Positions 23,485 through 45,400 are shown, numbered from the stretch's first letter. The stretch is 64,000 nucleotides of DNA from Ophiodon elongatus (GCA_016806645.1 JACSYO010000708.1:190001-254000); one strand, 5' to 3'. Notes: a model not told the origin generated them from the letters alone. Made by a program: numbers and translations.

Positions 23485-24597
23485 GAGAAAGTAGACCCCA
23501 TTCCTACTGTGTTTGCTTAATAGAGTACATGCATTTCTACTCATCCCTGCTGCTGCTGCCAGACCCCTAACATGAACTGTGTGCAAATAGAGCTCTCCTT
23601 TATGTGCTGCCGAACAAATCCGTGCTATTTTGCATGAGGGTTGAGGTGAATGTGGGTCACAGCGCTCGTGCTCCTGCTCGAGTTCACGCAGAGTTAAATG
23701 GGAATGCGGGATGCCTAAAGGGGGAAGAAAGACGCTGTCTGCTCCTTCAGCGGGTGGAAGCCTCAGCACTGTAACTTCCCTTCTGTCTTCCGAAGGCTGC
23801 GAGACAGGCGGAGGAAAGGGTGCAGGCTTCAGCTGAGGCCTTTAGTCTTTTGTTGAGTCCTTTACGTCAATGATTCAGAAGAAAGGGTGAATCACTCTTT
23901 AGGGAGGGAGAATGGACACAGACACACACACCTTATCAGAGAGTCTGAGAGTAGTGTCCCAACTGTGGCTGACCTTTTGCTGCCCTGACCTTCCCGTGGC
24001 TCTGTGGGATCCATCCTAATGGTTTTGAGTCCTCAGCCATCAAGCAGCCGCCTTCAGTTGAGTTTGGAGGTTCAACAAAAACTGTGTCCCGCTGCAGCAG
24101 TCCTGAGAGGAAAGGTTGGATTTGTCTCCAGTGACATGACCACTCAGGCATGTTTCATTCAGTCACGAGGTCACAGTGGCTGTCTGAATCTCATTTTCTG
24201 CCTTGCGCGTTAAACATGAACGTAACGGTGCGTTAAAAGGTCTGAGTTTACATCTCTCTCCGATCAGACGAACACTGAAGACCTCTCATGTGTGATTTAT
24301 AATGGAGGATGCATTAGAAGCAGGCTGAGTGCAGGTTTAAAGGCAACACGAGAGCTTTGCAGCTTCATTACCAGGTCGTTGCATTTACTTGCAAACCGAC
24401 CACTGCAGTTAGAAGGCTGGGCGCCCCGAGCCGTCACTCAAGTGGACCTCAGTTGTCAATGCATGCTTGCAAATCACCCTTTTTCTAAACTTTCAATCAC
24501 TGTGGTGTTAAAGTGGAGACTCCCAACTTCAATCTCTCTCTATTAAAAGAAACAAACTCGGGACACATGATATCGAGGAAAATTCCCAGGACTTGTT

Positions 24598-24603
24598 TTT
24601 ATT
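24598..24603 (-). terminator. Candidate hmgn poly(A) signal
   Basis: The plus strand reads tttatt, that is AATAAA on the gene strand, about 860 bp after the stop codon. The implied 3' UTR (24604-25457) includes an inverted T-run/A-run pair at about 24833-24919. Confidence 0.45.
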
Positions 24604-25457
24604 AAGAGAATTTCAGAACATAAGAGAGGGACCAGACACCTGCAATTTGTCAGAGAGGGTTTCCAAATTCGATTGTTTAAAAAAACCAGAGTGTTTAGAA
24701 AAGCTGACGTGACAGCGTGGATGGAGCGGGAGCTGTTTCACACGCAGGGTCGTCTAGGAGACGGGTCGGAGGCAATCGCTGTTCCCGGAATGTTTCACAT
24801 GTTCGTCTTCCTCTTTCTTATGGACAACACGCTTTTTTTTTTTTTCTTTTTTTTTTTTTTAAACACAAGTTCAATGAAAAAAAAAAAAAAAAAAACACAC
24901 AACAAAAAAAAAAAAAAAAGACAGAAGCAAAAGGGAACTCACTGCACATTTAGAGGTCTAAAAGAATCAACCACATTAACATGGCTGAACCGTTAATATA
25001 ACATGGATAAAGGCTGAATTGTAGGGGGGGGGGGAGGTCTAATCTGTGGAGGAAGAAGAGGGGAGAGGAAGGGGGAGGTTTGGGAAGATGGGGAGCGAGG
25101 AGGAAAAACACAGGAGTACACAACTCACGACATAGCCAATCCGGCGGGGGACGCACTTTTCTACACCAAACAAGCCTTCAACAATCATGAAATGCCATTT
25201 AAAAAAGATTTTAGTGTGTTCATCTTGCTTGCAGACACTTGATATGACCACTGCATAATCAGCTTTGCTTTTTGTGCTAAAAATCTGTACGGATACTTAT
25301 AAAATCATTGATAAAAATATTCCTCTGTTAACAATACGCCTTGGAGGGAAACCATGTGAGAGACTTGGAGGGGGGCTGGCTGGTTGGCTGGGGGTTCAGG
25401 GGGGTGGGTGGTTGGGGTGGGGGGATTGTAGAGGAGGAGGAAGCTTGGGCAGTGGTG

Positions 25458-27811
25458 CTACTCGGACTTGGCCTCCTCCTTGGCCTCCTCGGGGGCTGCC
25501 TCCACCTGTGGGACAGAGCAAAGAGGTCAAGGTCAAAACTTTGAGCCGCTGCAAGTCGTTGCCACGTGTGAAACAACCGGCGGGGTTTCTTCCACGAGTC
25601 CACCCACCTCGTTGGTCTTGGCCTCTCCGTTCTCAGAGTGGTTTTCCTCGTTGGCTTCGGCCTCTGCGTTCTCCTTCGCCTTCTTGGTCTTCTTGTCCTC
25701 CTTCTTGTCGATCACGGCCTTTTCTTTCTGCGGTGGCCACAAGACAGGCTGTTAGCAGACTGGATGCTCACACGCTCGGGTGCCTTTGGCACGGGGACGC
25801 ATGTCGAGTCAGAATGGGGGTTATTGGGGAGTCTCTTACCTTTGCTGCCTTCTTGGCCTTTGGTTCCGGCTTGGGTGGGGTCGGTTTCTGTGGTGGGGAG
25901 AGGAAAAGAGATTGAGAAATAGCTACGCCCGGATTGCTGCCTTCTTCGCTAGTGTGACGATACTAGAAGAGTTTGGCTCTTTAAAAAGACAGCGAGTCTA
26001 ACTCTAAATGTTCCCAACAAGGAAACTTCTTTAACACAGACATTGTTTGAGTGTTTATAATATATATATGTCCACCCCTAACTGGGTTAATTAAAGTTAT
26101 TATACAGTATTAATATACTAAAAAGGTAACAATTCTGAAGCACTCCATTATGCCCACTATTGGTATTTCATATGTATTGTATCAGCCCTGAACTTTTTAA
26201 ATAGCAAAAAACCTTTCTAAAAATCCTGTTTTATTCAAATAATCATGACATAATATATTTAAAGTACTGCTGACTACTTAATTACTACCTAGTTCAAGAC
26301 TTGAAGAGCTGTAACTAATTCTTGAGCTTAATAATAAAAAAATGACATGTTTTGAAGTTTGGTATTGCCAGGAATCAAATTGAAGTATTTCATAAAACGA
26401 AAACCTGTTTCTATACTTGCTCTTTTTCTCTAAAGGCAAAATGTTGCTTTATTTAATTGGCAATACATGTGTGTGACTACTTTTAAGCTTTCTAACATGA
26501 TTTACTCTTTATTTCATGTTTTTTTGACTGAATGTGTGAATATAAATGACTTGGTGAGTTTCTCTGTGTGTCTTCTTACCGATGATAACCGAGCTGATCT
26601 CCTCTGGGGCTGAAACAGAACAGAGACCGTTATCACAGGGCTGTTATTTTCATTTGGGCTACATTCAGGAAACACACATTAGAATTCAACAATAGTTCTT
26701 ATTTTATAGTTTTGTTGATAATGCCCCCACGGGTCCCACATACTGATGACAATTCCCATTGAATCACATGTACGTGGTGTTTGTTAACGTGTACGCCCTC
26801 TTACCTCCTCCCGTTCTCCTCCATCCGTTACTGCTGTCTGAGAAACACAAACACAACAGGTTAAAATGTGGGTGGGGGGGAAAAATACCACGACTGAGAG
26901 ACTAAATGGTGTTTATACTGACAAGAAACTGTTGTTAAATGCTTCAGGGGCATATTAGGAATAATTATAGACCTGCCGGAAAAACTTTTTGCTTTCGCGC
27001 CAAAACTAAATTTTATGTCACATACAGGTCATTTTAAAGGCTTACAGCCCAGGAATGCCTTGGTAGTGCATGGGTTCAGCAGTGGGCTGCGAGGGCCCAA
27101 CCGTGCGGGCCTCTGGGGCCATATTTTGAGGGCCCAAGCCCCGTTTTTCCCCTTCACTCCCTCATTTATTTCTCTCATTCAATGCATGAAGCACAGATTT
27201 GAAAGCTGGCGCGGGAGTCTCTGAGAAGGGGGAGGGACCTGCCGCCTGCTCACGCGCGCCACCGGGCGGTAGAGCCGCGCCACCGCAGCCATTCGGGACT
27301 ATGAACAAAGAGAGAAAATATACAATTTTATCGAAACGCGACGGCGAGTGCTCGTTTTCGTGGCCAAAATGCAAAGTAGGGGCACTGAAGCATTTTCTGG
27401 GGCCACTTTTCGCCGGTTTGGTGTCGAAATCGCGATACGCGGAGCGCTTGTTCTCGGTAGGTCGGCGACGAAGGTGGACAAGAGCTGCAAAGCATGGCTG
27501 CTGCTTGTGCTTTAACTGCATGGAGACCGAGAGAGACTTCTGACTCCCCAAAGGACAGCGGCTCGTGCAAGAAAACGCGATTTAAAGGCCGTGGCCGAGC
27601 GGGAAAATATTCATTTTAACGCATAAAAAAATTTACATTATATCTAGAATATAGGCAAAAATTACCAGCGATATATAACGGTTATATATTACGTTATAAT
27701 TAAGTAATGTCTCAGAGGGATGTCTTCACAATCGTTTGCAATGCACATACAGCCGATATGCCCCTCCAAACTATGTGGCCCGGTCGGGATACGTACCTTT
27801 CTCTTGGGCAT
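25458..27811 (-). CDS. HMGN-family nucleosome-binding protein, 6 coding exons
   Basis: HMGN proteins bind nucleosome cores, loosen chromatin compaction and counter linker histone (family knowledge). Coding exons in transcript order are 27797-27811, 26805-26837, 26580-26609, 25840-25887, 25608-25727 and 25458-25505. All junctions are GT-AG and phase 0, giving 97 residues. Exon 1 encodes only MPKRK, the family hallmark start. Residues 17-26 are PQRRSARLSS, containing the invariant RRSARLS nucleosome-binding core, followed by KPTPPKPEPKAKKAAK. The C-terminal half is Lys/Glu/Ala-rich with an acidic end (VEAAPEEAKEEAKSE). The six-exon layout is the classic HMGN one. Size resembles HMGN2/HMGN3, but the position between tent5d and sh3bgrl matches human HMGN5, so I give no symbol. 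Confidence 0.92.
27199..27620. other. CpG-rich part of hmgn intron 1 with overlapping open frames
   Basis: Both strands stay open for more than 110 codons (27199-27543 plus, 27162-27551 minus). Neither translation resembles a family I know. The likely cause is high CpG and GC content; an alternative first exon or an old insertion remains possible. Confidence 0.3.
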
Positions 27812-27929
27812 GTTGAGTTCGCGGAGGTGTTCTGACAAATATAACTAAAAACTGTTTTCCTCAGTGGGTTCAGTGCATGTGAAGACGAGCGTCTCCCTTA
27901 TGCTCGGCAGTGTAGTAAACACACTGGAA

Positions 27930-28300
27930 CGGAGAGGCGAGTGGTTGAATGGGGGGAGGGGTGCGGCTAAAGGCATGATTGATAGGCTCCCGGCCAATCA
28001 GGTGACGCCATTCGGGGCTGCAGAACACTCGGAATTTTGGAGCCGGTGATGTTCGGAGGGTCTGCGCGAATGGCTCCGTCCCTTCTGCGGGGAGGACGCC
28101 CGCGAGAGCTGGGGACAGGGGCCCGCGCTCGAGGACATGTTGCCCCCTCGTACGAGCGCGGTAACAGTGGGGAAAAGAGGCCGCACGGCCGAGCCCCGCA
28201 CGCGCCGGTCTACGGGCCCCCGCGGCGGGCCGGAGCCGTGCCCCCCCAACCACCCCCAGTGTAAAGCCATTCATCCCCGCTGGCTAGTCTGAAAAGCCGG
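27930..28300. promoter_or_regulatory. CpG-island-like region between hmgn and sh3bgrl
   Basis: A CG-rich segment with many CpG dinucleotides lies between the divergent start codons of hmgn (27811, minus) and sh3bgrl (29173, plus). Its placement suits a shared or paired promoter. No exon is supported here. Confidence 0.5.
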
Positions 28301-28823
28301 GCTCACATCTGTAAGCGGCCCGCGAGGAGAGAATTCACCATAAATTCACTCTGTGTTTGAGTCCAATATGGCGCCCACTCCTCACCGACAATTTTTTTTT
28401 TTGTTTGTCAGTCGGCTTTCCTAAATTCATTTCAGAGAAGCCTCGCGTCGTCTGCTCCAGACGCCGGCAGGGGGCCACAGAGCCCGTCTAATGAGAGCCT
28501 GCTCGAGACGCCGCTTGGAGAACGAGGCCCGACGAGCTGCAGGGAACACAAAAGCGTTAAAAATCACAGCGGATTATTATTTCTTTGTATTGTTTTTAAT
28601 TCCCCTAACGTTCAATGACCATGCCACAATTAAGGAGGAACACCTGCAACGGTGCACGTGTTGCACCGTTAAATAGGGGGAGGGGGGGTATCGAACTGCT
28701 GGCTTGCAGACAATGGGGTCGATGCTGAAATATTCAGACAATATCACTCCGGTGTCTTGCCATCATAATAGGCCCCAAAGCCCCCTCTGCGCGCGTGAAC
28801 CGTGTCTCCGTGTGTGCGTGCTC

Positions 28824-28824
<1 letters not shown>

Positions 28825-28874
<50 letters not shown>

Positions 28875-28906
28875 GGAGAGGGGAGAGAGAGAGAGAGAGA
28901 GAGAGG
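28825..28906. repeat. (GA)n microsatellite upstream of sh3bgrl
   Basis: A GA run lies about 270 bp before the start codon, possibly within the sh3bgrl promoter or 5' UTR. Confidence 0.93.
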
Positions 28907-29172
28907 GAGGGGGAGGCAGAGCACAGAGGCGGAGGAGGAATGTAAAACCTCCATCCAGTGCCGAGAGCAGGAGCATTTGCGCAGATAGTCTGCGCTGCCT
29001 TCGACAGACGCACCGCGTTTCAGCCGTAGAGAGAGAAGGGGAGGAGGGGGGAGTTCGCTGTTGTTGTTTCTTGTCCCGCTGCCGAGCGATCCCGACCTGC
29101 AAAAAAGAGTCCGCGAGGAGCAGGGCGACATACCGCCGCGTACCGGACTCGTGTCAGCACCAGGGATTTAAC

Positions 29173-38484
<9,312 letters not shown>

Positions 38485-39263
38485 CAGCTTCACACTGTTT
38501 TCTACCTGAGACCTAAACCTAGACCTAAACCTAGATCTGAACCCAGGCGGACCAAGAACTGATCCAGGATGAAAACAAGCAAGATTTCACTCGGCTTCTT
38601 AATGTGATTTTTTTTTCTTCTTTTTTTTTTCTATTAATCTGTGTTCAGCTGTGCCTTGTCAGCTGTAGTGAAAGGAGGTGCTAAAGCAGAGCATTATGGG
38701 TACCTTCAAACGGCTCTGCTTCCTCTCATTAACCTCAGCTCGCTAAGCCTATTGGCCCAACGACATGTCAATCAGCCACTAGCATGAACGCGTAGCTTCC
38801 TTTTTGAGAACACGTAGTCGGGACACAACTAAATGTACGCACGTTGAAAGTTGTTCCACAGATTCGTCATTTGGCCAACGGGACATCATCCATAATACAT
38901 TATCCTCATTAATTTCACTCGACGGGTTCAATTGGAACAAGCCTCATCTGTCGTCGCCAAACCTGTGGCACCTTCTGTAAAAGTGATCTGTTATAATCCC
39001 GTTCTCTGTTTTTGTTTACTTTATACGGTCTTAATGCTGATTTAATAGCAAAACTTTTTTCTACAAGATGATGTATGTTTTAAAAATGATAACACATGCC
39101 AAAATTACAGGTCTGCATACACAGAGGGATGTGATTTCTTTTTTTTTCTTTTTTTTTTTTATTTGCCGTTTGTGTTTTTAGGGGAGTCGGATCGCTGTTT
39201 GGTTTCACCATCAGCATCCTGTGTCACATTGTGTTGGTGATCCCGGTGTTACACAATCTTTAA

Positions 39264-39269
39264 AATAAA
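39264..39269 (+). terminator. sh3bgrl: Candidate sh3bgrl poly(A) signal
   Basis: AATAAA lies 780 bp after the stop codon, and a second AATAAA is at 39288-39293. The 3' UTR would span 38485 to about 39310. Confidence 0.6.
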
Positions 39270-39544
39270 ATACAAAATAAGACTGCAAATAAAACTGCAA
39301 GACTGACTCTGAGTACTCCTTGGTGGTTTTTGTGAAATCAGTTTCAATAGTGAAAAACGTATCTGCCTTCTTGTAACATTTTATGTACGATTAATGAATT
39401 TACAGCTGATGTTGGTGACTTCATTGTCTTTAAAAGTGTTAACATTGTGAAATAGAAAGCAGGATTTGTTCTGAAGTCATCACTCATTGAGTTATTGATT
39501 TGCACCAAATATTCCCCAGAATGTTACCCAACCGCTCAAAGTGC

Positions 39545-40470
39545 TTCCCGGCAGTTTTTAGGTCTGTGTACATTTCTTGAGTATTTCGAAATTATATCTT
39601 TACTCCCCCACATTTCAGTGAAATAGTATGATTATTTTACGTCACTACATTTTTGTGACCGCTGCAGCTTTTCAGATAAAGATTTTACATAAGATAACAC
39701 AATGAGCTTATAAGTTAATAAAGAATAAAGTTTGCAATAAAGAAATGCACCTACACACTGGAATCACAAGATGTTTGAAAACAGTGAAGATGATTATTCT
39801 GAATGAGAAAGCCCAGCAGTTGATCAACATATTGCTAATGAAATGAATAAGAGCTGTGACTCCAGTGTATTGCTCTACATCTTGTATTGATTTTTTTTTT
39901 GTATCCAGCACCTATCCCACTGAGGTTTTTGGATGCACACACACAAGTACTCAAATGTCTTGATGATTAAACTAGTGGTTCCTGATGTTTTTCACTCATC
40001 TACAAACAGCGAGGTGTGGTGGCGTTGTTCCACCAAAACAGGATTTCCTCTCCAAACTGCTCAGCTGGTTTAATTTAAACTCTAATATTTCACAAAAAAG
40101 CAAAGGCATGTGTTTTCTATATGTAGCATAACATCTTCTTCTTCTTCTTCTTTCCCCACTCAATTAATCATCAGTACCCCTCAGATTTATCTTCTGACCC
40201 TTTGGAGTGGGGCCCCGCCCCCTAGCTTGAGCTACCTTACTGTACATAAAGTAGCTCCAACTTAACCAGCTTATGTACACACTTGTGCATCAGTATAAAC
40301 AATATAATAATGTTATATATCATAATATATCAGTCACAGGGGGCTTTACTTTTGACACTTTAAATACCTTCGATAATACTTCTGTAGTTAAACTTAAGTT
40401 GGATCTTTAACGCGGGACTTTTACTTATAATGCAACATTTTTAAATGTTGTGTTGCTACTTTTACTTTCA
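39545..40470 (+). repeat. Perciform interspersed repeat, nearly 1 kb
   Basis: Ordered blocks include actcccccacatttcagtga, the taagattttacataagataa region, cagatttatcttctgaccct, ggagtggggccccgccccct, tactgtacataaagtagctc, catcataatatatcagtcac-like sequence and a final cgggacttttacttataatg. I recall this block order as a very common repeat in perciform DNA. It fills most of the space between sh3bgrl and the TASL-like gene. Confidence 0.6.
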
Positions 40471-40703
40471 GCATGTGTATGAATGTCCTTGTTCTCTTTT
40501 CTCTGATTTTCAGTAACTGGTTCCTAAAGGAAGTGAGTGCTATGGGTGGAGGGGCCAGTTCTCATTTGCAGAAGTGAAACATGTTAATATAACTTAATAA
40601 CATTCGCAATGACACTTTGCCTTTCGCCTTCAAGAGCGACGATCATAAGGAGCGAAGTCGGGTGAAAAAGAGACAGAAAAGCAGAGGCCAGTCGTTCTGT
40701 GCC

Positions 40704-41745
40704 ATGTTGGCCGAAGGTTTTCTCAGAGTGCTGCGTTACAGGGAGGAGAGAAAGTTTGCCTCTGCTTCTAAGCTGCAGAGATTGCAGGAACACGCTCCTT
40801 GTGCGGATCAGTTCAACTGCCATCTCTCCGACTCAAACTCTGCAGACCTACAGACAGATTCAGCCGAAGCAGGTAAACCGCCTTAAAGAGAAACAATTAA
40901 AACCATGTAATGTTTAACTTTCCAAACTGGTACTAACGTTAACTTTGCGCGGTCTAGTTCGCTTGCTTCCCTTTTTACTAACACGTCCTTCCTTTGTCAG
41001 ATATGATCTCTCTTATGCTTGCATGCCAAATAGCAAAGCAACATTGTAATTACCAGTTTACTTTCTGTTATCAGGTCCAAACCAGGTGGAACTAGACCCC
41101 GCCCAATGCCAGCGACTCAAATTAGTGCCTAAAGGTCCTGTAGGCTGCTTAATCCCTGGGTGTCCAGCGGTCCTCACCCTGGACTCTGACTTTAAGGTTT
41201 GCTTGGACAACTGTAGCCTCCTGGAACAGTATTCAGACCTGCAGGTGGCCACCATCCCCCAGCACGCTCTTTACACTCCTGCCTCTGAATCCTACCGTCA
41301 GCCAGAGTGGGCAGCCCATCAGGGGTCGCAAGGCGAACCCCTCTCATCCATTCCAGACCAGGGTTATCTGGTTATGGGGCCCAGTGTGAACAACAGCTTG
41401 GATCTGCCCGGGTCAGGGTTGGAGCCCATGTCTAACTCGGTGCTGAATGGGCTGCTGGAGAAGCAGCTGGAGGAGGTGTACATGCAGCATCTGACTGACA
41501 ACTTGGCTCGATGTCACTCCCACCTGGGCAACAGCATCCTGCACGGCCTGGTGCCTCCTCCGCAGCCCGGCAGCAGACAGGATCGGGGGCCAGACTCACT
41601 GGAGGCCAGTCTGGAACAGGGGTCAGGAGGGGACAAAGACAAGAAGATCAGTTATCTGAGCACCCAGAACCTGGTCCCCTGCTCGTCCAACTTCAGCACT
41701 CCAGTTCTGAGGATTTCGGAGGTTGACAATACTCATCTGCAATGA
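40704..41745 (+). CDS. tasl: TASL-like (CXorf21-like) TLR adaptor interacting with SLC15A4
   Basis: TASL binds the lysosomal transporter SLC15A4 and uses a pLxIS motif to recruit IRF5 downstream of endosomal TLRs (family knowledge). Exons are 40704-40872 and 41075-41745, joined in phase 1, giving 279 residues (human 301). I chose the ATG at 40704 because MLAEGFLRVLRY aligns with the N-terminus of human TASL, the SLC15A4-binding part. A central helix, SNSVLNGLLEKQLEEVYMQH, matches the conserved C-terminal region. The C-terminus FSTPVLRISEVDN holds LRIS in the pLxIS position, although the residue before Leu is Val rather than hydrophilic. The middle is poorly conserved. It could be a paralogue rather than the strict orthologue, because human TASL lies at Xp21, not near SH3BGRL. 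Confidence 0.8.
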
Positions 41746-42407
41746 GGACAACCGTGCAAACACCCTGCAAAAGTATTAAATGTGACGCTGAGCTATGGCT
41801 CTTTTGCTTCTGCACTTCTTTAAGTCTGATTGTACACATACCCACATGCAACCGGGATGTGAAAACAAGTGCAGTCCAGTAAATGAATGCAAGCTTTTAT
41901 TTTTTGTTTACCTATATTTACACAATGTCTTTGTTTACTTGCTTGGTAAAGTGACACGTCAAATGTTCCAGCTCTCATGTGCCATCTGCTGTTAGGTTTG
42001 AGAACTGCACCGTCATGTATTTACTTGATAAACGTTTGAATTCATTGTATTGATATATACATGGGTGTGTGGAAGGTTTTATTACGTTGAAGCAAAGAGT
42101 AATCCAATGTTAGATTTAGATTCACCATGCATTGTAAATAGAAATGTAACCAAGTGTAAATGAATCCATCTGGTCTAAATTAAGTAAAATAAGATTTCAA
42201 TTATTAATTCTGCTTTTTTTTATTTGTATGGTTTATTTTTGGGTTTCATATTCAGTATTTTTAAAAAGAATTCAACAATGTCTTGTTTTTAAAGTGATAT
42301 GGCAGTCTCTCAATAATGTAGATGTATGAAATATATTAAATGGTTAAGTGAAGTCCGTTGACCATATAATTTGTATGCTTACTTTGATATGAGACAATTA
42401 TGGCACT

Positions 42408-42474
42408 TATTTGAAATTATTACTTATTTTTCATTTTATGACATAAAATGAAAAATAAGTAATAATTTCAAATA
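42408..42474. repeat. Perfect 33-bp inverted repeat with a 1-base centre
   Basis: The arms 42408-42440 and 42442-42474 are exactly complementary around the A at 42441. The arms are A/T-rich. It lies about 660 bp after the TASL-like stop codon and would form a long hairpin or cruciform. Confidence 0.97.
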
Positions 42475-45400
42475 CGTGAAGACAAACAGGAACAATGTGA
42501 CACGACATTCGGCTTTAGTTGAGACAGTCAGTCATTTCTTTTCAGATGTAGATTGTTTTGTTGTTGTTTACGGCCTTTCTGTTATATTATATTAGGGTTA
42601 ATGTGTAGTTTGGAAATATTAAAACTACAAATTAGACTTTGAAACTTTCACAATTTCCTAGGTTATGGTGTGCAGAGAGCAAAGGCAAAAGTACTTTATT
42701 AGGATTCTGTGTGGTTGTGGTTACATGGTGAATGAAGGCCTCCCTGCGGCCCATGATAGATAAACCTTGAGGTACATTACATGAAATCATAATATAGAGA
42801 TTAAAGATGACCTCTGACAATCTAATTTCAATGGACCAACTCCAAACAAACTTGATGATATGAATTCTATCTTGATGCTCTCAATTCCAAATTAGGATGA
42901 CAGTTGTTCATGTGTGTATGTTGATGCTAACCTCACTGTCAAGTATAATTACAATAGCATGAAATCAATTCTGGGTCAGGGTGTTTTGCTTCTCTTCAAC
43001 GTGAGGCAATATGATGATGCCAATAGTTACTACCTGGCCTTTTTGAATGAGGTTTTGACCACTTCATACCTCACATCACTGGGTGTGTCTGTATGGAAAC
43101 TGTGAAGGACTAGAACCCTGTCCCAGGGTCCAATGTGTCCACATCACTGCAATACTGCAAGTATTTGGATTATGAATGCATACAAATTAACGGTTGTTAC
43201 TCTATACGTTGCTGCTAAAACACCCAAGGCCCTGTGACGATGGTGTGTGTGAGCTGTGCATCACAAGCTGGCGGCCTCTAAACATCCACCACTACAGCCC
43301 TTTGACTACATGTGGAGTCTTCAGTTGTCCTAAAGGCACTTGACCCTCACAATGAGGTCAAGCAGGAACTGACAAAGCAATAGGCTGAAGATGTATGGCG
43401 CTTTGGCCTGCTTAAGGTTGATTTGTAACCTGTGAAGCACAAATCCTCAACGTTGGGCTCACCGCGAAGGTAACGGTGATCCATCAACATGCACTAATAC
43501 ACTGGGCTTTGAGGAGGCTGATTCTCTAGAAGAGAGGAGAGGGTTTCTTGAATTAACAGATTTGAGTCGAGCTACCTAGTCAGGCATTGTTACATTTATA
43601 CAGCCTCTATCTAATACAGCATTCAATAGCATTTATTTTTATATATACTGCAAATATTGCAATTGTAACCCAGCTGAACAAAACAAGTTAAAATAGAAAT
43701 TAATTAAGTTGTAAACAATTAAAATACTGATTATTATGATTAAATTAAAAGCTTAAACGTGTTGCTTTTATTCTGTTATTCGACTACTGGGATAACTTAG
43801 TCAAATCTTTTGTTTCACATCATTCACATCACGGATGTTTATCATCCGTATCCTTCACAGGTGTAGAGAGTTCCTCCAAGCCGCCACGTTGAGCCAGAAG
43901 TATTTGTTCCGTGTAACGATGTTGAGAAACCGTAGGAACTAAGTTGAATCAGTTATTGAAGTCGAGCTGTTATCAGGTGACCGAAACTGTTTGACTGCAC
44001 ACGCCATGTGAACGGTTTCATCTGAATTAGTTGCTCTTCACACGCCTCGGGAAGCTAACATTAGCTTCTCAGTGGTGTTTAGCTAGTTTTGTTGCGCGTT
44101 AGCTCCAATGTTACTTCCATGTAAAGCCTTTTCTATCATTTCACTATGATTTGTGAATATCAGGCGATGAAAGGGACATGTTTTTGATGTTAAAAGTGAG
44201 TTTCTTTGTAATATTCACCGTGTTACTAAAAGAGGAATGTGGAGTTTTAATCACCTCCTGTGTCCTTAGAGATAATTAAATGATTTGTCAGGCAGTACTT
44301 TTGAAAAGAAATGCTGAACTACGAAATGTAGTGTAACCCTCTGACAAATGGTTACTATAACGTTTAGAATTATCTCCATTCACTCTATTTTATTATCAAC
44401 CACATCTTTTATTTGATTCTCCTTTATTTTATTCTGAAGTTAATTTATTACTTTGTTTTAGCGCAGAGGTCTAATTTTGCATCAGTAAGCGTTCTATTAG
44501 AAGAAACTTGGCACAAAGTGGAATAATTGATCGCCATATCGGTGAAAAACAAGACAGCTTGTCACTCTGTAGTGACGGCAAGCGGAGCATGGCGAGAGAA
44601 CAGCAGAGACCCTGACACTGATATTACATATAACATTTTACTTGTACTTGATTTAAAAAAAAGAAAAGGGTTGTATTGTATGTTTGATATTGACAAAATG
44701 AAAACTGTACAGTTAGAAGAGTTTTAATAGATTGGAATTTGCTACATAATCCATGTTGTGTTATACAGGGTAGGACTGAGGGGAAAGGCCTCAACGAACA
44801 ACTGAACTGAACATTGTTTTTTGGGAGGGAAGATTTTTTTATTTTATCTATGGACAGAATAAGACTGAATGCCGGCAGTAGTAAAATTGTTCTATTAAAT
44901 GTTTGTTAATACAATGATTTAGCTTTAAACTTACTACTGTGTTCTGTTTAGTCATTGCGGTGTCTGATTGTTGTTCATTAACCCTCCTTACGAATCAAGA
45001 TTCTGGTCCAGTGTGCATTAATCCTCACAGGTGGGTCACAGTAGCTTCACTACAAAGAGTATTTGTCAAAAGTTTTGTTTATTCAATTGGAGAAACATGT
45101 GATGTGGTTCTACAGAAAAATACAATTTTGCTTCTCTGTGAGATGTGTCGGTTAAATGTTAAATCTGTAAGACATATTTGTGTATTTTATTGCCTACTCA
45201 AACATTGGCTAAACTCAACTCTTCTTTTCATGTCTGATGTTTGTATTGTGTTAATATATGCTCAGCATATTTTGTGAGAGCAAAAATAATTCTTATATCA
45301 TTTGATAATTTGGAATTTGAACTAACTTTATGGAGAAACAAATCAGTTTCAATATGATAAATATGCATTCAGTCAAGTTATTATAATCTAGTAGCATGTT

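Larger units (their letters stand above)
17990..24590. other. Gene-free region between tent5d and hmgn
   Basis: No exon could be supported in 6.6 kb. The region holds (GA)n/(CT)n tracts at 18571-18708 and 18993-19043, CA/GT tracts, a (GTT)n tract near 20873-20904, and poly-G tracts near 20298-20329. Two segments, about 18100-18330 and 22790-22990, are complex and free of simple repeats. They look like possible conserved non-coding elements, which cannot be tested here. Confidence 0.5.

Noticed and set aside
40617..40703. A longer N-terminus for the TASL-like protein starting at TTG 40617
   Set aside because: TTG is not a normal vertebrate start, and the TASL-like homology begins at the ATG at 40704.
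42408..42474. microRNA precursor for the palindrome
   Set aside because: A perfect 33-bp stem with a single-base centre lacks the loop and bulges of a normal pre-miRNA.
44939..45277. 112-codon plus-strand frame
   Set aside because: A/T-rich random composition, no domain and no splice or promoter context.
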